Assembly: GCF_016908785.1 (NCBI RefSeq)
Contig: NZ_JAFBEO010000002.1
Coordinates: forward strand, 267,208 to 331,207
Direction: 5' to 3'
DNA: 64,000 bases
Source of the DNA: Weissella uvarum
GTDB taxonomy: Bacteria; Bacillota; Bacilli; Lactobacillales; Lactobacillaceae
The translations under genes were made by a program, and so were the position numbers. Shown piece by piece: positions 1-7,896 of the stretch (position 1 is the stretch's first letter; every line of letters starts with the position of its first letter). The notes under the pieces are model-generated. The model ran no database searches and had not been told where the DNA came from. It saw only the letters and a program-made list of their open reading frames with translations.

Positions 1-141
1 AAAATAAACCGTCATAATCATTTCAATTTGTTTGAATAGAAAATTATCAATAAACCAGTCAGCAAAAAGCATGACTAACAGCGTAATCATGAAGTAGCGA
101 TTATTGTAGTATTTAAAGATATGCTTGTCTTTTACATCCAT
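1..141 (-). CDS. N-terminal part of a membrane protein (runs off the window)
   Basis: An open frame of 47 codons starts at the ATG at 141 after AAGGA and continues past base 1. The peptide begins MDVKDKHIFKYYNNRY and then has a hydrophobic stretch (FMITLLVMLFADWFI), so the product probably starts with a short cytoplasmic segment and a membrane helix. The family is not recognisable from this fragment. It points the same way as the next three genes. Confidence 0.5.
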   Translation of the reverse strand, partial: MDVKDKHIFKYYNNRYFMITLLVMLFADWFIDNFLFKQIEMIMTVYF

Positions 142-240
142 GTCTTTATTTCCTTATTGTTTGTATGCAACACACCAGTTAATTCATGCATTGCACTAAC
201 CAATCTATTTTCCAAAATGGTGTCTCCTAAATTTATGTAC

Positions 241-266
241 AAAAAGAGTAACCGTATTAATTACTC
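241..266 (-). terminator. Rho-independent terminator
   Basis: On the minus strand GAGTAA and TTACTC flank a short loop and are followed by CTCTTTTTG. It ends the gene at 277-873. It belongs to a family of near-identical terminators also seen at 901-930, 23922-23950, 25739-25766 and 26871-26896. Confidence 0.7.
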
Positions 267-276
267 CCTAATATGT

Positions 277-873
277 TTATTCGAAATCTACGTATTTAGG
301 CTCAACACTTTTGAATTTACATTTTTCTTTACTCCCATCAACAAACTCAATAATCAAGTAAGCTTCTTTTAAAATCTGCTCTTTGCTAATGTTATGTAAC
401 ATCTGATTAAAATTATTACGCGAAGAATTATCTACATGATAAGTTTCTGTCTCATATGTTCCAGGCTCAATTAACACGCTATCTTCAACTTTCTTCTTAT
501 CAATTAATGTTATATTACTACCTTCATTTAGAATGTGAAGTTCAACACCCGATATTAGTAGGTTGGTTTCTCCTACATTCGAAAAAATGCCAGAGGCCTT
601 TATGTATACAATTGATTCATCTGATCGGTTAAAATATATCATAACCATCAATTGATAAACTTTTAAAATTCCATCTCTTTTAGGCCTGTTAGCTAAATAC
701 AGAGATACAATTACCGCGCCAACCGTACCTATTGCACTAAGCCATGTTGCCATACGATCAGACGCTTCCCCGCCTAAAGATATTCCTACAACTATTGCTG
801 TTACTAAAATTGATATACATGAACTTAATAGTATTATTAATCCATACTCTTTTAAAAACTTAAACATACCCAT
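277..873 (-). CDS. Small membrane protein of unknown function
   Basis: A 198-aa product if translation starts at the ATG at 873, which has AAGGAGA just upstream; an upstream start at 915 lies inside the preceding terminator and is unlikely. Residues about 10-30 (LIILLSSCISILVTAIVVGI) and 42-60 (WLSAIGTVGAVIVSLYL) are two membrane helices. The rest is a soluble, probably beta-rich domain of about 135 residues. No family is recognised. A terminator and a candidate promoter lie between it and the upstream gene, so it is probably its own cassette. The layout (terminator, promoter, membrane protein) repeats at 25773-26896 inside the prophage. Confidence 0.65.
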   Translation of the reverse strand: MGMFKFLKEYGLIILLSSCISILVTAIVVGISLGGEASDRMATWLSAIGTVGAVIVSLYLANRPKRDGILKVYQLMVMIYFNRSDESIVYIKASGIFSNVGETNLLISGVELHILNEGSNITLIDKKKVEDSVLIEPGTYETETYHVDNSSRNNFNQMLHNISKEQILKEAYLIIEFVDGSKEKCKFKSVEPKYVDFE

Positions 874-891
874 TCTCCTTAATAAGGAATA

Positions 892-920
892 AGTATAGCA
901 AAAAAGAGCAACCAATTTAA
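892..920 (-). promoter_or_regulatory. Candidate promoter for the 277-873 gene
   Basis: On the minus strand TTAAAT (915-920) and TATACT (892-897) are separated by 17 bp, with the -35 inside the terminator of the upstream gene. The same arrangement (TTAAGT, 17 bp, TATACT) sits at 26858-26886. The -35 match is poor, so this is a candidate only. Confidence 0.35.
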
Positions 921-930
921 TGGTTACTCT
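901..930 (-). terminator. Rho-independent terminator after the 924-1529 gene
   Basis: A 10-bp stem (AGAGTAACCA with TGGTTGCTCT, one G-U pair) is followed by six T on the minus strand. It overlaps the end of the 924-1529 gene. The 26-base hairpin differs at only two positions from the one at 26871-26896. Confidence 0.75.
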
Positions 931-1529
931 TTTGGTGTATAAGAATTATTCTTATAGTCAACAACGTTATTATTATGTTTATCACTGGGATAGATTAAGT
1001 GATATCTGTCAATAAACACAGGGTAAAACGCGGGTTCAAGATAAGCATATACTCCAACTATTCTAATACCCCTTTGTCCACCTATTTGCCACCAATCTAA
1101 TTCAGGATCGTCATAAGTTTCCCCAGTTATACATTTAGCTACATTTCTAACTTTCTTTATCACTTCTTCCCCTTTAATCGAATGAGAATTTCTAAGCGGT
1201 GTGGTCTTCGCACTTCCATTGATAAATATCGAATAAGCATTCTCATACAACCAAGGAATAATTTTCTGAACAACGAAATATATATCGCTGGAAAATTCTT
1301 CTGCATTTTTACAATAATTTGTAAAATCACCAGTTTTTGTAGCGTCCAACCAATTAGCAAACGTTCTAAATCTGAAATGCTTGTTATATTCTTGCTGAAA
1401 ATTATTTTTGTCTTTTCTATTACCTAAATCATTTTCAGCAAACACAGTCGTCATCGTCGGTTTAGGAATTTTTATGTTATTGGCTGGAATATTAGGCCTT
1501 TGTATTTTTCTATTGTTATTTCTACTCAT
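924..1529 (-). CDS. Unrecognised protein paired with a Panacea antitoxin; toxin candidate
   Basis: A 201-aa soluble protein 10 bp downstream of the Panacea-domain gene, clearly in one transcript with it. The N-terminal 30 residues are Asn/Pro-rich and probably disordered. A compact domain ends in a motif with GGQRGIRIVGVY and PVFIDRYHLIYPS. I do not recognise the family. Panacea (PanA) domains are known antitoxins for very different toxins encoded next to them, so context makes this the likely toxin, although here the antitoxin comes first. The ribosome site (TAGGTAGC) is weak, consistent with lower expression than the antitoxin. Confidence 0.6.
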   Translation of the reverse strand: MSRNNNRKIQRPNIPANNIKIPKPTMTTVFAENDLGNRKDKNNFQQEYNKHFRFRTFANWLDATKTGDFTNYCKNAEEFSSDIYFVVQKIIPWLYENAYSIFINGSAKTTPLRNSHSIKGEEVIKKVRNVAKCITGETYDDPELDWWQIGGQRGIRIVGVYAYLEPAFYPVFIDRYHLIYPSDKHNNNVVDYKNNSYTPKE

Positions 1530-1539
1530 TTAAAAAATG

Positions 1540-2025
1540 CTACCTAGCTAATTCATTACCGTAATAGTTAAAAATAACTACATCATCAATTCGATCATGC
1601 GCCCGCTCAAATGGGTCTAATCCTTTACGCCCCTCTTTCCAGGGCAATTCTGAATGCGTCAACCGTTCAAGTTGGTTAGCACTAAATTGAGAATAGGTAT
1701 TCCAAACTTGATCTAAGACATCTGCAACAACCTCATTATGAATTTTGGGTACTGTAATTTTTCCCGTATTAATTGGTTCATACCCGTAATTAGCATATTC
1801 TCGATAAATATCAGGGTCTACAGGCCCGTGAACCCAGGCTTCAAACTTACCATCAAATATCGATTCTTGAAGGTCATCCCCTGTTTCATTTAAAAAAACT
1901 AATCCCCACGCATAAACATAGTACATTATTTTTTGTAGTTTTTTGGGTGAAATCTCCATTCCCTCATCATGTGCCGTTCCTAATAACCAATCCGCGACTT
2001 GCTGCTTATCTAATAGATTGTTCAT
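1540..2025 (-). CDS. Panacea (SocA/GepA-like, DUF4065) domain antitoxin
   Basis: A 161-aa protein with the family hallmarks: QVADWLLG near the N-terminus, ISPKKLQKIMYYVYAWGL (residues ~26-43), FEAWVHGPVDPDIYREYANYG (~60-80), and LERLTHSELPWKEGR toward the end. Panacea-domain proteins are antitoxins (PanA in PanAT systems, SocA in Caulobacter) that neutralise a partner encoded beside them. Start ATG at 2025 follows AAGGGAG. It is the first gene of a two-gene unit with 924-1529. Its location just outside attL places it formally in the host flank. Confidence 0.8.
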   Translation of the reverse strand: MNNLLDKQQVADWLLGTAHDEGMEISPKKLQKIMYYVYAWGLVFLNETGDDLQESIFDGKFEAWVHGPVDPDIYREYANYGYEPINTGKITVPKIHNEVVADVLDQVWNTYSQFSANQLERLTHSELPWKEGRKGLDPFERAHDRIDDVVIFNYYGNELAR

Positions 2026-2226
2026 TTTAACTCCCTTATCTAAATCCCATTTGATTCTTTCAACATTAGTCTACTATATATGCGATATTGAAGTATATAT
2101 TTAGCCCCAAATCTTAATATATTACAAGTCATGGACTAAAAATTATTAATCTGAAAACTAGATATACAGACATGCTTAGACAAAATATCCAATACGATTA
2201 CTTTCTAGGAAAAGAAAAACGCCAGC

Positions 2227-2302
2227 ACAACAGCGTTTAGGCCGTCATGCCAGCGTTTAGATTGAAGTATAATTACTTCAAACCATACTTCTTGTTGAAC
2301 TT
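2227..2302. repeat. attL, 76-bp core duplication
   Basis: Identical to 43541-43616. It contains the last nine codons and stop of rpmE2 plus 46 bp downstream, including half of the terminator stem. The surrounding gene-free stretch 2026-2471 otherwise holds the upstream region of the Panacea gene (2026-2226), two integrase arm sites and the late-operon terminator. Confidence 0.95.
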
Positions 2303-2337
2303 TAAAAACTCCCATATACCAGCAATTTCATTATCTT

Positions 2338-2354
2338 TGTGGCAATGATGTGGC
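2338..2354. promoter_or_regulatory. Left integrase arm-type sites (two TGTGGCA repeats)
   Basis: TGTGGCAA occurs at 2338 and 2349, 11 bp apart, just inside attL. Four more copies lie just inside attR. In the excised circle these would flank the core, as arm sites for a tyrosine integrase do. Confidence 0.6.
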
Positions 2355-2358
2355 AATA

Positions 2359-2405
2359 AAAAAGCCCTAGTAAGTAACCAGTTATGATCACCTACTAGGG
2401 CTTTT
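2359..2405 (-). terminator. Terminator of the phage late operon
   Basis: AAAAGCCCTAGTA pairs with TACTAGGGCTTTT around a 21-nt loop and is followed by T residues on the minus strand. It lies downstream of the endolysin gene and is the last signal before attL. Confidence 0.85.
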
Positions 2406-2471
2406 CGTGTATCGAAAATTGAAGGGTTAATGTTTATTGGAAAAACATTAACTACTTAACTTTACCACATT

Positions 2472-3536
2472 TTATTTAATTGTCACGTACTTAGACTTCA
2501 GCCAAACTGGTTCGCCGCCAATTTCAAGTTTGACATTACTTCCTGACTTAGCGAGCACCTTATACTTGCCATTCAATGTAAAGTATTCCATCTTGCCATT
2601 GTTCCCTTGGCCATTTTGGTTCTTCAACTTATGGCCATATCGGTCAGTTAGCGTAACTGAACCAGCTGGAATATAGTTATTGTAGTCTTCAACCGGGATA
2701 CTGAAATCCTTATTTGAAACATACCACTTCTGACCCAATTTATGCCACTTATCAAGGACGTAGACATTCTTGAATGTTGCTGTCTTCTTAACCGCTGGCT
2801 TTGGTTTTGTGGTTGGCTTGTTTGGTGTATGTGGATATGGATTAACGCCCGTTAGGTCTTGGTAGTTTCCGTAATTATAGTTCCAATCCAAACCACCCCC
2901 ATCACCATATTGGACGATGTCAGCTTTACCAAAGGTTGGTAAATTAGAAGTTTGATTACGGAGCCATACTGCATATGGATAGTATTGTGTGTTACCACTC
3001 GTTGGATAAATGGCTTGCCACAACTTATACCCTTTTAGATCATACCAAGGATGGGCATAAATCATTTGTCGGTTCATGTACACGCCTGTGAACTTGCGCC
3101 CTGATAAACGCTTAAATTCGTCTAGGAAACGCTTAGGCTCATCGCCACGGAATTGATTACCATCCCAAGCATTTTCTTCAATATCCAACCATAGTGTAAT
3201 CTTAGGGTTAGTTGCGTCTTCCTTTCCTAACATCTTGTACGCAAACCGAGCTTGCGCTTCTGGGCTTTGATTACTCTTTAAGTAAACGTAAAAGCCATAT
3301 GGTACTCCTTCACGTTTGGCTTGTGCTTCTTGTGCAGTCACATACGGATTAACGTAGCCTGTACCTTCTGTCAGCTTAATGTGTGCCCACTGAAACCCAT
3401 TGGTCTTATAAGAAATAACACCTTGATGGCTTGAAACATCAGTTCCAAAACTATCGGCACTAATATTTGGATCTGTTAAACCTACCCCAAACAAAAAAGC
3501 CGCACTCAATGCGACTTTGGTCAATTTTTTATTCAT
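2472..3536 (-). CDS. Phage endolysin, GH25 muramidase with C-terminal wall-binding domain
   Basis: A 354-aa lysin that cuts peptidoglycan glycan strands at the end of the lytic cycle. Residues 1-27 (LTKVALSAAFLFGVGL) look like a signal or signal-arrest segment, so export may not depend only on the holin. Residues ~30-215 are a GH25 domain with GTDVSSHQG and the WLDIEEN catalytic acidic motif. A Thr/Pro/Lys linker (PHTPNKPTTKPKP) leads to a C-terminal ~100-residue domain that is probably SH3-like and wall-binding. The ATG at 3536 with AAAGGTG is preferred over the GTG at 3545. The start overlaps the holin stop. Confidence 0.93.
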   Translation of the reverse strand: MNKKLTKVALSAAFLFGVGLTDPNISADSFGTDVSSHQGVISYKTNGFQWAHIKLTEGTGYVNPYVTAQEAQAKREGVPYGFYVYLKSNQSPEAQARFAYKMLGKEDATNPKITLWLDIEENAWDGNQFRGDEPKRFLDEFKRLSGRKFTGVYMNRQMIYAHPWYDLKGYKLWQAIYPTSGNTQYYPYAVWLRNQTSNLPTFGKADIVQYGDGGGLDWNYNYGNYQDLTGVNPYPHTPNKPTTKPKPAVKKTATFKNVYVLDKWHKLGQKWYVSNKDFSIPVEDYNNYIPAGSVTLTDRYGHKLKNQNGQGNNGKMEYFTLNGKYKVLAKSGSNVKLEIGGEPVWLKSKYVTIK

Positions 3537-3795
3537 GTTGTTCACCTTTCACTAATTGTTTAACCATTTGGTCTAACCATGTTGCATTAGCACCGCCGAA
3601 AGCTCCAATTACTAGATTATCCATTAAATGCGTTGGCTCAATAAAAGTACCAACTAAGAACCCAATAACTCCCCCCACGATTACACTAAATAACGGTAAC
3701 CATCGTGTACTAATCGGCGTTTGTTTAATCGCCGTACAAATGGCATATGTCAAAATCAATGTGCAAAATGAATTTGATACCATATTATTCATCAT
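3529..3795 (-). CDS. Phage holin (holin superfamily V / phage_holin_5_2 type)
   Basis: An 88-aa membrane protein with helices around NSFCTLILTYAICTAI and WLPLFSVIVGGVIGFLVGTF, and the family-like segment IGAFGGANATWLDQMVKQ. Holins permeabilise the membrane to time lysis. AAAGGAGCG places the start at the double ATG at 3795/3792 rather than at 3813. It lies directly upstream of the endolysin, the usual lysis cassette order. Confidence 0.85.
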   Translation of the reverse strand: MMNNMVSNSFCTLILTYAICTAIKQTPISTRWLPLFSVIVGGVIGFLVGTFIEPTHLMDNLVIGAFGGANATWLDQMVKQLVKGEQHE

Positions 3796-4027
3796 TTTCT
3801 CGCTCCTTTTCAATTCCTGCTAATATTTCAAGTTTAAAGGTGCGTCGATCTAAGTTATCCAGTCGAGCATCATAACTTTCTAACATATTAGAAAGCTTAT
3901 TGAGTTCTGATGTTAAGGTGCTCATTTTATCACCGACGGTTACTTTTAAAACCCAAGCCAACGCTCCGAAAAAAGGCACTCCTATTGTTACCCAGCCCAC
4001 CAAATCATGTGGGAAAAATGCGCCCAT
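3785..4027 (-). CDS. XhlA-like membrane-anchored coiled-coil protein
   Basis: 80 aa: a membrane helix at ~12-28 (TIGVPFFGALAWVLKVTV) followed by a coiled coil (MSTLTSELNKLSNMLES...) and a charged tail. Size, layout and position before the holin match hemolysin XhlA-type accessory lysis proteins, though the order helix-then-coil is reversed from classical XhlA. AAGGAG precedes the ATG. Confidence 0.6.
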   Translation of the reverse strand: MGAFFPHDLVGWVTIGVPFFGALAWVLKVTVGDKMSTLTSELNKLSNMLESYDARLDNLDRRTFKLEILAGIEKERENDE

Positions 4028-4081
4028 TATGTTCTCCTTTCTTAAAACAAAGTAAAAGAGCCACCTAACTTTAGATAGCTC

Positions 4082-4234
4082 TTATGCCACTTTCTTTACT
4101 GGCCACGTTTGACCAGTAATTTCTTCATAATCTAATGGCGTAAATCCAAAAGCTGGTAAATAGATGACCATGTCATAAATATCTTGAGCTGACATCAACC
4201 CCATCTTGTAAAAGTTCTTATACATTTCCTTCAT
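4082..4234 (-). CDS. XkdX family protein
   Basis: A 50-aa product (MKEMYKNFYKMG... ending GQTWPVKKVA). XkdX proteins are tiny tail-module products with an FYxMG...YITAEEYEEITG-like pattern, matched here by FYKMGLMSAQDIY and DYEEITG. Found between the baseplate and lysis genes of many Gram-positive siphophages. It overlaps the end of the upstream gene by 17 bp. The start could also be the ATG at 4225. Confidence 0.75.
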   Translation of the reverse strand: MKEMYKNFYKMGLMSAQDIYDMVIYLPAFGFTPLDYEEITGQTWPVKKVA

Positions 4235-4655
4235 CAGTCATTACCCCTTCTGTTTCTTTTTCACTATTCTGAGCCTCTAGTTCCATAACTCGACTACTTA
4301 AGTCCGTAATTGTTTTAGTCAAACCTAGATTTTGTTGCATCAAAAATGTATTTTGAGCCGTAACTGCCGCTTTCCATTTATCATCAGCTGACGCCGTTGG
4401 AACATACAAATTTGTCTTATACTTCAGAAACGCTTCATTATCCATGCCCCGCCACATCTGAATGCTTTCATCAAAAACATAGTTCGCAACTTCATCGGGT
4501 AACAATACATCAGTCGTCGCAAAATCTACATCGGTTGAGTCACATGGCTCATCAGTTCCCGCAATGAATTCATGCGTTACTTTACTGTATTTACGATACT
4601 TAAAATCATTCGGTTTCTTCATAATTTCAATATCAGTTTCTTCAAAATCGTTCAT
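4218..4655 (-). CDS. Small tail-module protein with C-terminal coiled coil
   Basis: 145 aa, acidic, strong AAAGGAGG ribosome site. The C-terminal third (LTKTITDLSSRVMELEAQ) is a coiled coil. Position between the baseplate gene and xkdX suggests a minor tail or baseplate protein; no family is recognised. Confidence 0.6.
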   Translation of the reverse strand: MNDFEETDIEIMKKPNDFKYRKYSKVTHEFIAGTDEPCDSTDVDFATTDVLLPDEVANYVFDESIQMWRGMDNEAFLKYKTNLYVPTASADDKWKAAVTAQNTFLMQQNLGLTKTITDLSSRVMELEAQNSEKETEGVMTDEGNV

Positions 4656-4677
4656 AAATCGTCCTCCTTTCTATAAC

Positions 4678-6072
4678 TTATACCAATGCAAAGCTTCCAC
4701 CCAAGGTAAGCAAATGCGTCGGCTGCAGTGTTCCAACACTTCCATCGGTTTTATAAATTCGTTCCAGCCACATTTCATTACGCTCAACCCGTAATGTATA
4801 TGGAATTGCTTCCGACCAAGTTTGCATGACATATTGAGAAGTTTTGGAATTAAATGGCAAGTTTTTAGCAATTTGAATTTGTTGCACAGTATCAGCAGGC
4901 TTAATAATGCGAGTAGGCGTAAAAGCTCCACGCAACTGCACTGATTGACCATTAAATCGAAATTGTGGTAATCCATCACCATTCGCAAAATATTGTTTGA
5001 AGTCGGACGTGAAATAAGGAAGTAACGTTTTCCATGGTGACCATTTTTCAACCGTCACCCAATCCGTAAATTCAAGACCAGTCGAAATGTTCTTGATATA
5101 CCGCTTTTTTACTTCACCTTGTCCATCATTTTGCGTGGTAATGGTTTGATAAGCTGTTAAAGCAGTCATTTTGACCGTTTCAACTAAAACATATTCTGAG
5201 TCTAGCGGATTATTTTTGACTCTGTTGTCTGTATAGTAAGCAGATGATCGAGTCATAGCTGGCATACTTTTAATATTTTCAACGCTGTTTAAATCTTGTT
5301 GTGGTTGATCACTACTAAAGTACTGAACAGAATTTCCAGTTGTGTAACCCTTCAGGGGTTTATCGAATGTCGCCGTACCTTTTACCCGCATATCTCCAGT
5401 AAAAATATTGTCTGCTGATAAAATAGCGACGCTCTTTTCTTCAACCAACTTGGTCCAAGTCGCAACTAATTGCTTCAAAGCATCAACTGAATTATTAGCG
5501 GTACTGATTTGTTGAACCAGCTCTTTCATACGCGCATTGAAATCGTCGATTTTATTGGATGAACTGACTTCAAAGTCATGCATCAACTTCTCAAATTCAT
5601 CCGAATAGACTTGACTATCTCCCGTCGTCATATGTGCATGATTGTTATACACTTCAAACGCAACGGGGATTGTTGAAATCACCGTATCACCTTTAGTTTC
5701 ATAGACTTCAAATTCGCCATCTTCATATGGCCCAACAGCTTGATAAATAAATCTAGGCAATGTGATTTGTACTAGTCCAGCTTGCGCGTTATCAATTTTG
5801 GTTGATAACGCAATCCGTTTAAATACCCCATATGCATCATGCCCTTGGAAACGAACATCCATGCCGGTCATATCCATTGGCTTTAGAGGAGATTTAGGAT
5901 CATTACTGACGGCACGTTCCTTAATTGCTAAATAAACTGTGCGCCCTGCATCACCTACGTCCCCACTCATTTCGTCAAACCACATTGAGTGTTCGGATTT
6001 TAGTGTCGTATCTAAAATGGCATACTTGCCTTGTTTGACGAATGGGATTGTACTTTCTTCTCGTGTTGTCAT
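4678..6072 (-). CDS. BppU-type baseplate upper protein / receptor-binding protein
   Basis: 464 aa. The N-terminal ~150 residues have the BppU pattern (VYLAIKERAV, MTGMDVRFQGHDAYGVFKR, FIYQAVGPYEDGEFEVY), which attaches receptor-binding proteins to the baseplate. A predicted coiled coil follows (~155-215, MHDFEVSSSNKIDDFNARM). The C-terminal half is beta-rich and Tyr/Trp-rich and is the likely host-binding head. It lies between the tail fibre gene and small tail genes. Confidence 0.8.
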   Translation of the reverse strand: MTTREESTIPFVKQGKYAILDTTLKSEHSMWFDEMSGDVGDAGRTVYLAIKERAVSNDPKSPLKPMDMTGMDVRFQGHDAYGVFKRIALSTKIDNAQAGLVQITLPRFIYQAVGPYEDGEFEVYETKGDTVISTIPVAFEVYNNHAHMTTGDSQVYSDEFEKLMHDFEVSSSNKIDDFNARMKELVQQISTANNSVDALKQLVATWTKLVEEKSVAILSADNIFTGDMRVKGTATFDKPLKGYTTGNSVQYFSSDQPQQDLNSVENIKSMPAMTRSSAYYTDNRVKNNPLDSEYVLVETVKMTALTAYQTITTQNDGQGEVKKRYIKNISTGLEFTDWVTVEKWSPWKTLLPYFTSDFKQYFANGDGLPQFRFNGQSVQLRGAFTPTRIIKPADTVQQIQIAKNLPFNSKTSQYVMQTWSEAIPYTLRVERNEMWLERIYKTDGSVGTLQPTHLLTLGGSFALV

Positions 6073-6100
6073 ATTTCACAACCTTTCTTTTTGTTTTTAA

Positions 6101-7585
6101 TTAATCATCAAGTAGTTCCTGATTACCCTCATAAATGTTGAAATTCGTTTTTTCAACTAGGAATGACTTACTCTTCCAGAAAAACTCACCACCATACGCA
6201 ACAACAATGCTCGATAAGTAGATGTTTCCATCTGAACCAACGCCCATCGCCTCTGATTCGTATAACTCATTATCCATACCATCTTGTTCGTGATAATAAT
6301 ATCTTCCTGTAGGCGTCCATTTGTTATTTGTCGCAGGCTTATTATGTTCCAGCACCAAGGTAAAGCTTTTACCCTTGCGGTCAATCTTACTGTGCAAGCT
6401 ATAGGCCTTACCGTTATACACAGCAATAAATTGCGTCCCAATACCTGTTGTCAGTTCTTGATAAACCATCTCCTTGAGTTCCTGATCAGATGCTGTCTTA
6501 TTCTTATTTTTTAAGCGATTGTAAATTTTCAAAGGTGGCTTATTAAATGCAATATATTCAAGAACTTTCAATAACTCATACGACTCATAAATACCATCAA
6601 ACTCCACAACATCTGTTGAAATTTGTGCATTAAATGGTTTAAGCGTCTTATACTCCCCTTTACCGCTATAGATGGCATGTGTCCCAAGTGCAATGTTCGT
6701 TCCATCGAAAGATTCAATATTCAAACTAGCTACTTGGCGCGCCTTGCCTGTGGTGTCAACAACCTTAATTTGTTTGACAATGGTTGCTTTCCCGTTTGCT
6801 ATTTTCACTTGGGCAATGCCTGGTGTATCCATCTTGGCCACCCACAACATAATCGTTCCGTCAGTTAAGGCAACACCAGCAACAGAATTGGCATGTCCTA
6901 ATGGTGTAGGCTGTGCTGCTTCTTGCGCAATACCTGACAACCTACCGAACTTACCTTCCAACATGGTGGTTTTACCAGTATTCAAATTAGTTTGAACAAT
7001 GCGACTTTCTCCGTATGACTCAACAACGACATACATATTGTCATTAATAACTGTTCCACCTTGGACATAGTAAAACGCCATTTTATTACGATCCTTTGTA
7101 TCCAACGTGTACTTATTTGAATAAATAACCTGGTAACTTGCGTCTGGAAATTCGGGCGTCTTATCATCTGGTGCAGTTGAATTTCCAGATGTAATGGCTC
7201 CAAAATCAGTCAACACTTCCATGACTTTTTCGATAGTGTTAGTTATTTCCACGACTTTTTCTTTCAAAATCTGGTTAATATCGTATACCTTTAGTGTCTT
7301 TGGCCGAACAAACATAATAGGCATAATGTTTTTACCAGTAGTCATATCAACAAGTCCTAAAATACGTAGCGCCCTTAACAACTGATTTAAATTTTGAATG
7401 ACAAATTTAAAAGCCTCTCTAATTTCTAGATAGGCTTCTGCAGTGTCTTCAGTTGTAATATTTTCTAGCTTTTCAAATAGTGTCAAATTTGTTGAAAATA
7501 GACCTGCCTGATTCAGCTCATTTTGGATTACATTCATTTTATCTATCAACTCATTTAATTCATTGATGTAATTTTTTACATTCAT
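6101..7585 (-). CDS. Tail/receptor-binding protein with a probable beta-propeller domain
   Basis: 494 aa. Residues 1-130 are helical and coiled-coil (NELIDKMNVIQNELNQ). From ~150 the sequence is a series of beta blades with GHANSVAGVALTDGTIMLWV and EAMGVGSDGNIYLSS, resembling the propeller of helveticin-like and some phage receptor-binding proteins. That similarity is by eye. Position in the baseplate region supports a host-recognition role. It overlaps the upstream small gene by 4 bp. Confidence 0.7.
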   Translation of the reverse strand: MNVKNYINELNELIDKMNVIQNELNQAGLFSTNLTLFEKLENITTEDTAEAYLEIREAFKFVIQNLNQLLRALRILGLVDMTTGKNIMPIMFVRPKTLKVYDINQILKEKVVEITNTIEKVMEVLTDFGAITSGNSTAPDDKTPEFPDASYQVIYSNKYTLDTKDRNKMAFYYVQGGTVINDNMYVVVESYGESRIVQTNLNTGKTTMLEGKFGRLSGIAQEAAQPTPLGHANSVAGVALTDGTIMLWVAKMDTPGIAQVKIANGKATIVKQIKVVDTTGKARQVASLNIESFDGTNIALGTHAIYSGKGEYKTLKPFNAQISTDVVEFDGIYESYELLKVLEYIAFNKPPLKIYNRLKNKNKTASDQELKEMVYQELTTGIGTQFIAVYNGKAYSLHSKIDRKGKSFTLVLEHNKPATNNKWTPTGRYYYHEQDGMDNELYESEAMGVGSDGNIYLSSIVVAYGGEFFWKSKSFLVEKTNFNIYEGNQELLDD

Positions 7586-7896
7586 GATTTGTCCTCCTGA
7601 GTTGATATTTTTCCGTTATCATCTATGAACACATTGAATACTTTTCCGCTTTCAGAGATAAGTTGAGGCCTATTAAATAATTCATCAATTTCGTCAACCG
7701 AGTACACATCGAAATAAGATGAAATAGGTTCTCCGTCAAGCATTAACCCAAATTCACTATCAACGCTTAATTCTCGCATTTCATTATTGTCATCAATAAA
7801 AGATAATGTATCAAATTCCCCTTCTATGGCTTTAGCATGAGTCATTGCATACGCAGGATTACCACTATTATCGAATACATAAACTTTTTTAGTCAT
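7582..7896 (-). CDS. Small baseplate-region protein
   Basis: 104 aa, acidic, no recognisable family. It starts MTKKVYVFDNSGNPAYAMTHA. Its ends overlap both neighbours by 4-8 bp, so it is translationally coupled inside the tail operon and is probably a minor baseplate component. Confidence 0.6.
   Translation of the reverse strand: MTKKVYVFDNSGNPAYAMTHAKAIEGEFDTLSFIDDNNEMRELSVDSEFGLMLDGEPISSYFDVYSVDEIDELFNRPQLISESGKVFNVFIDDNGKISTQEDKS

Noticed and set aside
277..2025. Treating the Panacea unit and membrane gene as part of the prophage
   Set aside because: They lie outside the 76-bp attL copy, and no further copy of the core is seen to the left in this window.
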